Shown: one piece after another, positions 36,074-46,057 of the stretch | How the letters are laid out: every line of letters begins with the position of its first letter | Position numbering within the stretch: the first letter of the stretch is position 1 | NCBI GenBank assembly: GCA_964463165.1 | Contig: CAYXBK010000006.1 | Coordinates: forward strand, 124,001-188,000 | Length of the DNA: 64,000 bases | Direction of reading: 5' to 3' | DNA from: UBA7236 sp964463165 | Lineage (GTDB): Bacteria > Bacteroidota > Bacteroidia > Chitinophagales > BACL12 | Made by a program: the position numbers and the translations under genes | The notes under the pieces: generated by a model | What the model was told of the DNA's origin: nothing | Seen by the model: the letters and a program-made list of their open reading frames with translations, nothing else | Databases searched by the model: none

Positions 36074-39000
36074 ATGGCAAAACATCTACGTAAGCTCCTC
36101 GGCGGTGTATTCGTAATAGCAATGCTATGCAATACACAGTCTGTTCTCGCCGGAGGCGACAACAACTACTACATCAACTCAAACGTTTATGGTTACGAAC
36201 CCTGGGGTTCATCTTCCAACATCGATGCTATGAATACAGTATTTGGTGCAGGCGGATGGTTTCAGGAATATTTCGAAACCGTAGATGTTGCAGCGGTATT
36301 TTCAGTGAACACCAATTTCATTTTCCTTGAGGGAAGTGATTTTATGGCTGATGAACTGGAAAATTTCCTAACAACCAACATGGATGCAATTGAGGATTGG
36401 GTAAACAGCGGCGGCCGCTTGTTTCTCAATGCTGCACCAAACGAAGGTGACGGCATGAGTTTCGGCTTTGGCGACGTTTATCTCACCTATTGGGGAGGTT
36501 CTGGCGATGTAACAGCGCAGGACCCGACACATCCGATTTTTAACGGCCCTTATACACCGGTCGGAACACATTGGACGGGAAGTTCATTCTCACACGCAAG
36601 TGTTTCAGGTGCAGATCTTACACCGTTGATTGCAGATACTTTTACGCCCTCAACTGTCGCATTTTCTGAAGGACGTTATGGAACAGATGGAATTGTTGGT
36701 TTTGGAGGAATGACAACAAACAATTTCCATTCGCCTTATACTGAAGCCGCGAATTTAAGAGCAAACATCATTTATTATCTCGCTTATTACGAAATTCCTG
36801 ATCACGATCTTGCAAGTCTGGTTGCGGTTACACCACAATCGGGTTGCGGCCTTGGAAACGAAGAGGTTACAATTACATTTAAGAATTACGGCTTAAGTGC
36901 TGAATCCGGTATTCCTGTTAAATATCAAGTTGACGGTGGAACAATTGTTTCTGAAATGATAGCAGGACCAATTGATCCGGGTGAATCAATCGATTATACA
37001 TTTTCATCTCCAGCCGATCTCGGCGCATTGGGCACACATACTCTCATGGCATGGTGCGAATTAGCTACAGATGAAATTCCAACGAACGATACTTTGACAG
37101 TTACAATTGAAAGTGTTCCTACAGTAAATACTTTCCCATATTACGAAGAATTTGAAGGTGGTTCAGGCGGCTGGGTTGCCGGTGGCGCAAGTTCTACATG
37201 GCAACTAATTGAACCAACTGGTTTTGCAATTTATGGTGCCCCGCCAGCAACACCGGGAAGTTTAAAATCATGGACTACGGAAGGCGATTTTGGTTACTAT
37301 AATCTGAACGAAAAATCTTACGTGATCTCTCCTTGCTTCGATTTCTCATCATTAGTGATCCCTTATCTTGAAATGGATATTAACTGGGATACACAGATGT
37401 ACTCAGACGGAGCAAAAATGCAGTATACGACAGATGGCGGCTTAACATGGAATGACCTTGGTAACGTTGGCGAAGGTGAAAACTGGTACAACAGTTACAA
37501 CGTTTACGCCATGTGGCCAACTTATTACATATTTGATTACAGAGGCTGGGATGGAAACAGCGGTGGATGGAAACATGCTTACCTCGATCTTTCTTTCCTT
37601 GCAGGAACACCTTCTGTTCGTTTAAGAATTGTATTTGCTTCCGACAGCTACTGGAATTATAATGACGGATTTGCATTCGATAATATCAAAATTGCTGATC
37701 CGTTTCCAAATGATATAGGTGTTGTTGCATTTGATGCGCCTGAATCAGGACCATCACTTACAGCAGCCGAACCTGTAACAGTTGTGATAGAAAACTTCGG
37801 TACACTTTCACAATCAGGTTTCCCTGTGTCTTATCAGGTTGATGGTGGTACTATACATACAGAAATATTCACAGGTACAGTTGATCCGGGAACTACAGCA
37901 TTATATACATTTACCACAACAGAAGATCTGAGTGTTGACGGCGATTATACTTTCTACGCTTATACAAGTCTTGGAACTGATGAAGACGTTACAAATGATG
38001 ATTACACAGAAGTGATCAGTAATTTGCTGCCGATCACAGGAACAGGCGCTTATTATATGTATAGCAACTGGACAGGTTATGAGCCATTCTACGCTACATC
38101 CAATACAACGCATATGGACGATGTATTCGGAGTGGGTGAATGGACAAGAGATTATTATGAAACCTGCGACCCATTATCTGTATTCAGCACATCTACATGT
38201 TTTGTTTACATGGAAGGTTCTGCCGATCATCAGATTGAAATGGAGAATTTCTTCAATACCAACAAAACGTTGATTCAAAACTGGGTAGCATCAGGCGGAC
38301 ATTTATTTATGAATGCAGCACCTTACGAAGGTGATGGTATGAATATGGGCTTTGACGATACTTACCTGAATGTATATTGGTACAGCTACCAGGTTGAAGC
38401 TTCAGACCCATCACATCCGATCTGGTCTGGTGCATTCACACCTGTTTCTACTTCAATGACTGGATTTAATTATGGTTATGCAAGTATTTCCGGCGACGGT
38501 CTTACAAATATCCTTTACGATTATTATACACCGGACAGAATCATTTGCGCTGAAAAATCATGGGGTGCAGGTGATGTGATCTTTGGTGGTATGACTATTA
38601 CAGACTGGCATTCACCTTATACTGAAGCAGGAAATTTCAAGAAAAACCTTCTTGCTTATCTTGCGACATGCGTTATTTCCGATAACGACATGGGTGTTAC
38701 GGCAGTTGTAGCTCCGGTTTCATCATGCGGATTAACTTCAGATGAAGAAATCGTTGTAAAAGCTAAAAACTATGGTTTCCTTGCACAGACAAACGTTCCT
38801 GTAAGTTATCAGGTAGACGGTGGTCCGATCGTTACGGAAATTATCCCTGGCACAATCGGTGTTGGCGAAACAGTTACCTATACATTCTCCGATACATATG
38901 ATTTCGGTGCGACAGGTGACTATAGCCTCGTTACATGGACTGATCTTGCAACAGACACAATCTATGAAAACGACACCACATATGCAATGATCTCAAGTGT

Positions 39001-41593
39001 TCCTACAATTACAACATATCCTTATTACGAAACATTTGAAGACGGAACAAGTGGCTGGACAACAGGTGGTTCAGGTTCTACATGGCAATTAATTGAGCCG
39101 GCAGGTTTCGCAATTTATGGTGCACCTCCTGCAACTCCCGGCAGCGTTAAATCATGGACTACTGAAGGTGAATTCGGATATTACAATATCAATGAGAAAT
39201 CTTATATCCAGTCACCTTGTATGGACTTTACTTCATTAGTTCTTCCATACATTGAATTCGACCTGAATTATGATACACAAATGTATTCCGACGGATCAAA
39301 AGTGCAGTATACGCTCGACGGCGGATTAACATGGAATGATCTCGGAACAGTTGGTGAAGGTGAAAACTGGTATAATAACTATACCGTTTACGCAATGTGG
39401 CCAACATTCTATATTTCTGATTATCGCGGATGGGACGGAAACAGCGGTGGCTGGAAACATGCTTACCTCGACATTTCGTTCCTCGCAGGCCAGCCATCTG
39501 TAAGATTCAGATTTGTAATGGCTTCCGACAGTTATTGGAATTACAATGACGGTATCGCATTCGATAATATCCGTGTTGCAGATCCATTCCCGAATGATGT
39601 GGGTGTGGTCGATGTTGTTTCTCCAACTTCTGATGTGGATTTAACTGCAACTGAAATCGTAAGTGTATTGATTGAAAACTTTGGTACGCTTGCACAATCT
39701 AACTTCCCTGTTTCTTATTCATTCGACGGAGGTCCGACAGTAACTGAATTGTTCACCGGCACAGTAGATCCGGGCAGCACAGCTGTCATGACTTTCTCAA
39801 CAACTGAAGATTTAAGTGCTGATGGTTCTTATGAGATCTGCTCATGGACAGAATTGGCAACAGATGAAGATAATTTAAATGACACCCTGATTCCTTGTAA
39901 AACGATCATTAACCTCCTTCCGGTAACCGGATCTGATGTATACTATATTTATTCAAATGTTTACGGCGGTTACGAACCTTGGTATGTAACTTCCAATTCA
40001 GATGCGATGAACGAAGTATTCGGTGCAGGTTTATGGAATCTCGAGTATTTTGAAACATTGAATGTATTTGATGTATTTGATGAAAACACTTGCTTCGTTT
40101 ACATGGAAGGTTCAGATGCACAGGCTATTGAGCTTGAAAACTTCCTTTCAGGTAACGGTGATTTCGTTGAAAACTGGGTTGCATCAGGTGGTAACCTCCT
40201 TCTGAATTCAGCTCCGAACGAAGGTGATGGTATGGACTTCGGATTTGGCGGTGTTGACCTTGACTATGCATGGTATACAGGAAATGTAACCGCATTCGAT
40301 GCAACACATCCGATCTTCAATGGTCCTTATACACCGATCACTACTGATTATTACGGTTCAAGCTTTGGACATGCAACAGTTAACGGTGGTGATATTCAAC
40401 CAATTATAATTGATTATTATGATGCTTCACGTTATGTTCTTGCCGAAAAGAACTGGGGTTCAGGACATGTATTGTTTGGCGGTATGACACCTCCTTATTT
40501 CCACACGCCGACTGAAGAAGCAAATAATTTACTTAAAAACATCTATGATTATATCAAGCTTTGCGCACCTGTTGATCTTGGTGTAACTGAAATTATCACT
40601 CCATTGAGTGGTTGCGGACTTGGAATTGAAACTGTATCTGTTACAGTTGAGAATTTCGGACCTTCAACAGTTACAAGCTTCCCGATCAAATATACAGTTG
40701 ACGGTGGCCCTGAAGTTTCAGTATTCGCAACACTGGAAATTGCGCCGGGTGGAACAGCTACATACACCTTCGATGTTACTTATGATTTCACTGAACCAGG
40801 AACATATGAACTCTGCGTTTGGACTGATATCAGTGGTGACGAAGATGAAACAAATGATATGATCTGTGTTACAATCACTTCACTCGAAACTCCTTCAATT
40901 GAGTTTGGCCCGAACATGACTGTGTGCGATGAGGTAACTCTCGATGCAGGAAATACTGGCAGCACTTATTTGTGGAGCACTGGTGAAACAACACAAACTA
41001 TCAGCGTAACAGAATCAGGAACTTATTCAGTAACAATTACAAATCCTACAACAGGTTGTACTGCGACTGATAATGTAACTGTGACTGTGAACTATACGCC
41101 GGATGCGAGCTTTACATACACTTCAACCGGTTTAACAGTGATCTTTACAAATACTTCAACTGACGGTGCTTCATACAGCTGGAGCTTTGGCGACGGAACT
41201 ACTTCTACGGAAGCTGATCCTTCTCATACTTACGCTGTTGGCGGCGCATATACAGTAACTGTTACAGTAACCAATGGTTGCGGTTCAGACTTCTATAGCG
41301 TTGTAATCGAAGTTGGTTTAGGTGTAAATGACATTGATCTTGCAAATGCAGTTACGATTTATCCAAACCCAACAAGTGATGTCGCTTCGGTTGATATCAA
41401 TATGGGAACTGCAACTGAAATTTCACTCGAATTAGTAAACACACTCGGTGAAAAAGTTTGGTCTGCTGTCCCTGGAATGGTTACTTCTGCTTCATTATCT
41501 ATTGATGTGCGTAACCTCGCTGCAGGTGTATATCAATTAAATATTGTAAGTGGTGACCGCACTGCTGCAAAACAAATTGTAGTAACAAAATAA
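36074..41593 (+). CDS. Giant T9SS-secreted multidomain protein B, paralogue of A
   Basis: The 1839-residue protein has a signal peptide (cleavage near VLAGG). It opens directly with one copy of the WVNSGG domain (about 28-245) and a CARDB-like domain instead of the GEVED domain of A. Two full repeats of 628-629 residues follow (349-976 and 977-1605), with WVASGG domains at about 655-866 and 1285-1497. The end matches A: Ig-like (WSTGETTQT), PKD (WSFGDGTTS) and T9SS sorting domain (IYPNP to KQIVVTK). Repeats 1 and 2 are very similar in protein but differ at many third codon positions. It probably arose by tandem gene duplication with A. Confidence 0.85.
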   Translation: MAKHLRKLLGGVFVIAMLCNTQSVLAGGDNNYYINSNVYGYEPWGSSSNIDAMNTVFGAGGWFQEYFETVDVAAVFSVNTNFIFLEGSDFMADELENFLTTNMDAIEDWVNSGGRLFLNAAPNEGDGMSFGFGDVYLTYWGGSGDVTAQDPTHPIFNGPYTPVGTHWTGSSFSHASVSGADLTPLIADTFTPSTVAFSEGRYGTDGIVGFGGMTTNNFHSPYTEAANLRANIIYYLAYYEIPDHDLASLVAVTPQSGCGLGNEEVTITFKNYGLSAESGIPVKYQVDGGTIVSEMIAGPIDPGESIDYTFSSPADLGALGTHTLMAWCELATDEIPTNDTLTVTIESVPTVNTFPYYEEFEGGSGGWVAGGASSTWQLIEPTGFAIYGAPPATPGSLKSWTTEGDFGYYNLNEKSYVISPCFDFSSLVIPYLEMDINWDTQMYSDGAKMQYTTDGGLTWNDLGNVGEGENWYNSYNVYAMWPTYYIFDYRGWDGNSGGWKHAYLDLSFLAGTPSVRLRIVFASDSYWNYNDGFAFDNIKIADPFPNDIGVVAFDAPESGPSLTAAEPVTVVIENFGTLSQSGFPVSYQVDGGTIHTEIFTGTVDPGTTALYTFTTTEDLSVDGDYTFYAYTSLGTDEDVTNDDYTEVISNLLPITGTGAYYMYSNWTGYEPFYATSNTTHMDDVFGVGEWTRDYYETCDPLSVFSTSTCFVYMEGSADHQIEMENFFNTNKTLIQNWVASGGHLFMNAAPYEGDGMNMGFDDTYLNVYWYSYQVEASDPSHPIWSGAFTPVSTSMTGFNYGYASISGDGLTNILYDYYTPDRIICAEKSWGAGDVIFGGMTITDWHSPYTEAGNFKKNLLAYLATCVISDNDMGVTAVVAPVSSCGLTSDEEIVVKAKNYGFLAQTNVPVSYQVDGGPIVTEIIPGTIGVGETVTYTFSDTYDFGATGDYSLVTWTDLATDTIYENDTTYAMISSVPTITTYPYYETFEDGTSGWTTGGSGSTWQLIEPAGFAIYGAPPATPGSVKSWTTEGEFGYYNINEKSYIQSPCMDFTSLVLPYIEFDLNYDTQMYSDGSKVQYTLDGGLTWNDLGTVGEGENWYNNYTVYAMWPTFYISDYRGWDGNSGGWKHAYLDISFLAGQPSVRFRFVMASDSYWNYNDGIAFDNIRVADPFPNDVGVVDVVSPTSDVDLTATEIVSVLIENFGTLAQSNFPVSYSFDGGPTVTELFTGTVDPGSTAVMTFSTTEDLSADGSYEICSWTELATDEDNLNDTLIPCKTIINLLPVTGSDVYYIYSNVYGGYEPWYVTSNSDAMNEVFGAGLWNLEYFETLNVFDVFDENTCFVYMEGSDAQAIELENFLSGNGDFVENWVASGGNLLLNSAPNEGDGMDFGFGGVDLDYAWYTGNVTAFDATHPIFNGPYTPITTDYYGSSFGHATVNGGDIQPIIIDYYDASRYVLAEKNWGSGHVLFGGMTPPYFHTPTEEANNLLKNIYDYIKLCAPVDLGVTEIITPLSGCGLGIETVSVTVENFGPSTVTSFPIKYTVDGGPEVSVFATLEIAPGGTATYTFDVTYDFTEPGTYELCVWTDISGDEDETNDMICVTITSLETPSIEFGPNMTVCDEVTLDAGNTGSTYLWSTGETTQTISVTESGTYSVTITNPTTGCTATDNVTVTVNYTPDASFTYTSTGLTVIFTNTSTDGASYSWSFGDGTTSTEADPSHTYAVGGAYTVTVTVTNGCGSDFYSVVIEVGLGVNDIDLANAVTIYPNPTSDVASVDINMGTATEISLELVNTLGEKVWSAVPGMVTSASLSIDVRNLAAGVYQLNIVSGDRTAAKQIVVTK
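37118..39001 (+). repeat. Internal coding repeat, unit 1 of giant protein B
   Basis: The 1884-bp unit begins at PTVNTFPYYEEF. Its protein is about 80% identical by eye to unit 2 in the first domain (shared blocks GFAIYGAPPATPGS, DGGLTWNDLG and YRGWDGNSGGWKHAYLD). Confidence 0.85.
39002..40888 (+). repeat. Internal coding repeat, unit 2 of giant protein B
   Basis: The 1887-bp unit begins at PTITTYPYYETF and repeats the domain order of unit 1. A partial unit (WVNSGG domain plus CARDB-like domain) precedes unit 1 at about 36155-37117. Confidence 0.85.
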
Positions 41594-41615
41594 GTTTCAT
41601 ACCTTAATTACATTG

Positions 41616-41645
41616 AAAGGGGCGTTTTATACGCCCCTTTTTATT
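41616..41645 (+). terminator. Intrinsic terminator after giant protein B
   Basis: A perfect 10-bp stem (AAAGGGGCGT/ACGCCCCTTT) with a TTTAT loop runs into a T-run, 22 bp after the stop. Confidence 0.9.
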
Positions 41646-41723
41646 TGCCGGTTATCCAACTATTTTTTTCTCCTTACTGCAGGAAGAGGATTGATTTTAT
41701 AAGTTTTTTTATTTTTGAGAAAC

Positions 41724-43595
41724 ATGAAATTATTCCATACCCTACTCCTGTTGTGTTTTTGTAATTCTCTGCACAGCCAGGACAATTTAAAGATCAGATG
41801 TCTGGCAGACAGCCTGCTTGCACCATTTTATCACGGTGTTGCTTCGGGAGATCCCACTTCAAATTCAGTTATTTTATGGACAAGAATTACAGTGGATACT
41901 GTTGAAGAACCGATTATAAACTGGCGCATTGCTACAGATACATTATTTACTTCCGTTATCAATTCAGGCACATCGGCTACCAATGCAGAAAATGATTTTT
42001 GCCTGCATATTGATGTGCATGGATTAAATCCGAATACAACTTATTATTATCAATTTACTTTCAACGGTTATCATTCATTAACCGGCCGAACAAAAACATT
42101 ACCAGTTGGTGATAGCGACAGTATACGATTTGCAATTGTTTCCTGTGCAAGTTTAAATGCCGGGTATTTCAACGTTTACGAAATTCTTAAAAACCGGAAT
42201 GATTTTGATGCCGTTTTATTTTTGGGAGATTATATTTATGAATATGAAACTGAAGGGTATGGATATAATGCAGCAGCAGACAGAGTATATGAACCGGAGG
42301 AAGAAATTATTTCATTAGATGCATATCGCACACGCCATTCGCAATATAAGCTGGATGAACAATTGCGCATTTTGCATCAGAATTTTCCATTCATTTGTAT
42401 TTGGGATGATCACGAATTTGCAGATAACGCATATAAAAACGGTGCAGTAAATCATCAGCCTGTAACGGAAGGCGACTGGTTTGAAAGAGTGGAGGCCGCA
42501 GAGGATGCATATTTCGACTGGATGCCGGTAACATACAGTACTGACACAACTGATCCGCATAAAACATATCGCGAATTACATGCAGGCAATTTGTTTGATT
42601 TATTTCTCCTGGATACAAGAATTGATGACCGCGACAAACAATTATCTTATTTTGATTTTAACTGGGATGATACTTCACGTCATATAATAAGTATTGCACA
42701 GAGGAACTGGTTGTTTACGAATTTAAAAGCATCAACGGCACAATGGAAAATTATTGCGCAACAAGTGATGATGTCGCCTCTCACTGCTTTGGGAATTCCG
42801 ATTAATGACGATCAATGGGATGGATATCCGTCAGATCAGGAAATTATGCTCCAATTTTTAAGAGACAGTATTGCAAATAATAAAGTTGTGCTCACGGGAG
42901 ATATTCATTCGAGATGGGCAAATGATATTGCAACGCCGTCCTATGCACCGGGCGCAATGGAAGGAAGTGCGGGAGTTGAATTTGTCGGGCCGAGTGTTAC
43001 ATCTCCGAGTTATGAATTGGGTTGGGCGGAAGATGCAATTCAATCAATGAACGATCATATTAAATATGTGGATATTGAACACCGCGGATTTTTAATGCTT
43101 GATATTAATAAAACAAGAGTGCAGGGAGACTATTATTTCCTCAATAATATTCTTACGCCTGATACTGTTTATCAATATGACGATAGCTGGAAAGTATTAA
43201 ACGGAAGTAATTTTTTAATGCATGCAGATGAAGCTGCCGTGCGTGCCGAAAATAAAATAATTCCGCTTGCGCCTGCATGCCCGATGGCACCCGATACAGC
43301 AAGTGTTTCAATTATGCAAAACAAAATCATTGTTTTAGGAGTATATCCGAATCCTGTTCTGCTGAATGAAAATACAACCACCTGCACAATACAATTTTCA
43401 TTATTGCAGGATGCGTTGATCTCTTTTCAATTATACAATGCGGAAGGAATTAAAATGCATGAGCGCATGGAAAATTTTTCAGCCGGCCTGCATGTTGAGC
43501 AATTACATTTTCATATAGATGCGCCGGGAAATTATATTTTAAAGATCGGTAATGCGCAGAATGCTGTTGTTAGAAAAATTGCAGTTCTGAAATAA
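41724..43595 (+). CDS. PhoD-like metallophosphatase with T9SS sorting domain
   Basis: The 623-residue protein starts at ATG 41724 with a signal peptide ending near LHSQ. The PhoD N-terminal domain is seen in FYHGVASGDPTSNSVILWTR, followed by the metallophosphatase core with metal-binding motifs FLGDYIYEYE, WDDHEFADNAYKNG and LTGDIHSRWAND. PhoD enzymes hydrolyse phosphodiesters and monoesters. The C-terminus (VYPNPVLLNEN to KIAVLK) is a T9SS type A sorting domain, so it is exported and probably surface-attached. A TATTTTTG octamer at 41710-41717 lies too close to the ATG to be a confident promoter. Confidence 0.88.
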   Translation: MKLFHTLLLLCFCNSLHSQDNLKIRCLADSLLAPFYHGVASGDPTSNSVILWTRITVDTVEEPIINWRIATDTLFTSVINSGTSATNAENDFCLHIDVHGLNPNTTYYYQFTFNGYHSLTGRTKTLPVGDSDSIRFAIVSCASLNAGYFNVYEILKNRNDFDAVLFLGDYIYEYETEGYGYNAAADRVYEPEEEIISLDAYRTRHSQYKLDEQLRILHQNFPFICIWDDHEFADNAYKNGAVNHQPVTEGDWFERVEAAEDAYFDWMPVTYSTDTTDPHKTYRELHAGNLFDLFLLDTRIDDRDKQLSYFDFNWDDTSRHIISIAQRNWLFTNLKASTAQWKIIAQQVMMSPLTALGIPINDDQWDGYPSDQEIMLQFLRDSIANNKVVLTGDIHSRWANDIATPSYAPGAMEGSAGVEFVGPSVTSPSYELGWAEDAIQSMNDHIKYVDIEHRGFLMLDINKTRVQGDYYFLNNILTPDTVYQYDDSWKVLNGSNFLMHADEAAVRAENKIIPLAPACPMAPDTASVSIMQNKIIVLGVYPNPVLLNENTTTCTIQFSLLQDALISFQLYNAEGIKMHERMENFSAGLHVEQLHFHIDAPGNYILKIGNAQNAVVRKIAVLK

Positions 43596-43616
43596 ATCCG
43601 GACCGCACCTGAATTA

Positions 43617-44984
43617 TTAAAGCGCATTTACAAATTTCAGTAAAGCCGCTCTGTCTTCTTTTGATAAATTTGTATAAACCGTTTTACTTTCTTCAGCTTC
43701 ACCACCATGCCATAGTATCGCTTCTTCAATATTACGTGCACGCCCGTCGTGTAAAAAATTTGTATGCCCGTTTGCAAGCATTGTAAGTCCGATTCCCCAA
43801 AGCGGCCTGGTTTTCCATTCATTGCCATCTGCAAGAAAATCAGGGCGATTATCAGACAACTCCTCTCCCATATTATGCAACAACATATCTGTGTACGGAT
43901 AAATTTTCTGATTCGATAATTCATTTATTTCTGCAACACCTGTTTGCCATGAAGGTTTATGGCAGGTATTACAATTTGCTTCAAAAAATAATTGTTTACC
44001 ACGCATCACTTCAGGGTCATCCAATTTTCGCGGAGCAGGAACAGCCAATGTCTGACTGTAAAAAGTTGTTACTTCAATTTTATAATCATCTATTTCCGTA
44101 TCATCTGTTAGGCCGTCGTACTGCGTTTGACCGTAGCAACTCTCCTGCGGAAATAATGGATTTGTAATTCCCATATCTTCACTGAAGGCACCGGCAGTTT
44201 GCTGACTTAAATTCGGTTGATTTGCTTTCCACCCAAACCGTCCGATCCTTGCAATATTATTTACAACATCCCAAACATAATTAGGCTTTCCTGAAATTCC
44301 ATCACCATCTGCATCATTTACATCCGAGTAAGCAATAATATCATTTTCAGGAATTGCCTCAAGTAATCCCAAACCAAATACAGGAGGTGCAACACGCACG
44401 GATAATAAAACTTCCGATGGAATTGGAGAGTATGTATCTGTAATTGTATAAACAGGTTTTCGTAAATGATATGCAGTACCATCTCCAAAAAAACCCGTCA
44501 CTTCAATATAATTTATGAGCACTTCACCTTCGGCAGAAATTCCGAATACGGCTTTATCCTGCATTTGTGTTCCAAATAATGGGATTGGCTTCGGACCGCC
44601 GTTATCGGCAATGCCCGGCATGCTCACACGAAAAACGGTTGGATCTGCGCCCCTTCCATCGAGTGTATGACAACCCACACAACTTGTATTATTAAATACC
44701 GGACCGAGGCCTCCCAGGTTTTGTGCCGGAGCAGTTACATATGTTTGTTCAAATGTAAGATCTCCTGCAAAATGTTTTTCGAGATTTTCAGAAGTCAGAT
44801 TATTTGCGGGTGAAGAAAATGCAGCGCTTGTAACATCAAAAATAGTAGTCTCCCCGCCTGCATAATATTCTTCTGCATTGAACCAGTCGGATTGAATTTC
44901 CGGATCAAGTTCGCATGCACTCATTGATGCAATAAAAACTGCAATAGAAAATAAAATAACGGTTTGAATTCTGGATCGCATCAT
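43617..44984 (-). CDS. Di-haem thiol oxidoreductase-like lipoprotein (DUF1111 family)
   Basis: The 455-residue lipoprotein has lipobox SMSAC (Cys24) and two haem attachment motifs, CVGCH (Cys102-His106, in SCVGCHTLDGRG) and CNTCH (Cys338-His342, in NCNTCHKPSW). This is the arrangement of DUF1111 di-haem oxidoreductases, relatives of di-haem peroxidases. It is the third gene of a three-gene operon with imelysin (5 bp apart) and a porin, a setting known from iron-uptake loci. The role is probably metal redox chemistry in the periplasm. Electron partners are not visible. Confidence 0.85.
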   Translation of the reverse strand: MMRSRIQTVILFSIAVFIASMSACELDPEIQSDWFNAEEYYAGGETTIFDVTSAAFSSPANNLTSENLEKHFAGDLTFEQTYVTAPAQNLGGLGPVFNNTSCVGCHTLDGRGADPTVFRVSMPGIADNGGPKPIPLFGTQMQDKAVFGISAEGEVLINYIEVTGFFGDGTAYHLRKPVYTITDTYSPIPSEVLLSVRVAPPVFGLGLLEAIPENDIIAYSDVNDADGDGISGKPNYVWDVVNNIARIGRFGWKANQPNLSQQTAGAFSEDMGITNPLFPQESCYGQTQYDGLTDDTEIDDYKIEVTTFYSQTLAVPAPRKLDDPEVMRGKQLFFEANCNTCHKPSWQTGVAEINELSNQKIYPYTDMLLHNMGEELSDNRPDFLADGNEWKTRPLWGIGLTMLANGHTNFLHDGRARNIEEAILWHGGEAEESKTVYTNLSKEDRAALLKFVNAL

Positions 44985-44989
44985 TTTAT

Positions 44990-46054
44990 TTATAATTTAT
45001 CGAGTAATGGCAATACATCATTTTCGAGATGCACTTTCACATCAATTATTTTTTGCTGGGCATTTTCAATTGCTGCCTGGTCAGAAATTATCGCTTCTGT
45101 AAATGTGCCGGGAATTGCATTGATCGCATCAATTGCCTGGTGAATATCTGTTTCAACTTCTTCGGCAAGAGCCGCATCAAATTCTGCTACAAATGCTTTC
45201 ACGCCCTCTCCGTTTATACCATTATAATCTCCTGTATAAATATTCAGGATACTGATGATATTATCTGCAAAATCTGTTTTACTGTTTGAACTGAAACGGC
45301 TTTCTTCCAATGTAATATCACCTGTTGAAAGCGGGTCATTTATTTTTCCATTTGCAACTTCATCTGCAATACCAATCATACCATTTATTAATTCCTGAAT
45401 TGCTGAGCTCTGACTTGGGTAAATGCTCGCTCCGTTTCCTGCATCAGAAATATTTGATTGAAAATTTTCGCCTTCTGCTGTCCAGCTGGTCCAGAGTTTT
45501 TCAGTTTCACCCTGCATGCTTTCAGCAAGTGATTGCAGATATTCAAATTCACGATCGGTAAAATCTTCAGCAAGTTTAGTTCCGTCGGTTCCCCATAATA
45601 AATATTCGATCGTGTGAAATCCTTTTAATGTGCCTTCAAGTCCGTCGATAAATGTTTTTGATAATGTTTCTCCGCCGCTTATCACTGCATTTAAATCAAC
45701 AATATTTACCGGCCAGCTGTCGATAGCCGGATCAATTCCTTTAGTGGAAACCGGTCCGAATAAAAATCCTTCACTTTGTTCCCAGGGTTTACGTGTATTT
45801 CTCCATGCATCACGTGCAGCTTCAATTGTCACCGCATCCGGTGCAGCCTGCAATGCGTCAATTGCAGTTACAAGCGATTGTGAATTGATAAATAAATCGT
45901 GATACGTAACGGTGATCACATTTTCGGAAGTATTTTTTAACAAAGGAGCTGCGTCAAAATTTGATTCGGTTGTACCCGGATCATCTTTACATCCTGTGCA
46001 CGAAATAAAACCGGCAAGGCAAAACGATAAAAGAGCAGTATGTTGATTTTTCAT
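44990..46054 (-). CDS. Imelysin-family (peptidase M75-like) iron-regulated lipoprotein
   Basis: The 354-residue lipoprotein has an N-terminal signal with Cys19 and Cys22 as lipidation candidates. It carries the family signature GxHxxE as GFHTIE (Gly145-Glu150) within GTLKGFHTIEYLLWG, and helical repeats around it. Imelysin proteins such as IrpA and EfeO relatives are associated with iron uptake, and the proteolytic activity once claimed is doubtful. It lies 3 bp after the porin gene and 5 bp before the di-haem gene, so the three are co-translated or at least co-transcribed. Confidence 0.88.
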   Translation of the reverse strand: MKNQHTALLSFCLAGFISCTGCKDDPGTTESNFDAAPLLKNTSENVITVTYHDLFINSQSLVTAIDALQAAPDAVTIEAARDAWRNTRKPWEQSEGFLFGPVSTKGIDPAIDSWPVNIVDLNAVISGGETLSKTFIDGLEGTLKGFHTIEYLLWGTDGTKLAEDFTDREFEYLQSLAESMQGETEKLWTSWTAEGENFQSNISDAGNGASIYPSQSSAIQELINGMIGIADEVANGKINDPLSTGDITLEESRFSSNSKTDFADNIISILNIYTGDYNGINGEGVKAFVAEFDAALAEEVETDIHQAIDAINAIPGTFTEAIISDQAAIENAQQKIIDVKVHLENDVLPLLDKL

Positions 46055-46057
46055 ATA

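Noticed and set aside
30233..41593. The repeats as a CRISPR array or mobile element
   Set aside because: The period is 1.88 kb, in frame and inside coding sequence; there are no short direct repeats with unique spacers, no transposase and no terminal inverted repeats.
41710..41717. TATTTTTG as promoter of the PhoD-like gene
   Set aside because: It ends 6 bp before the ATG, leaving no room for a normal leader, and the nearest TTG is only 16 bp away.
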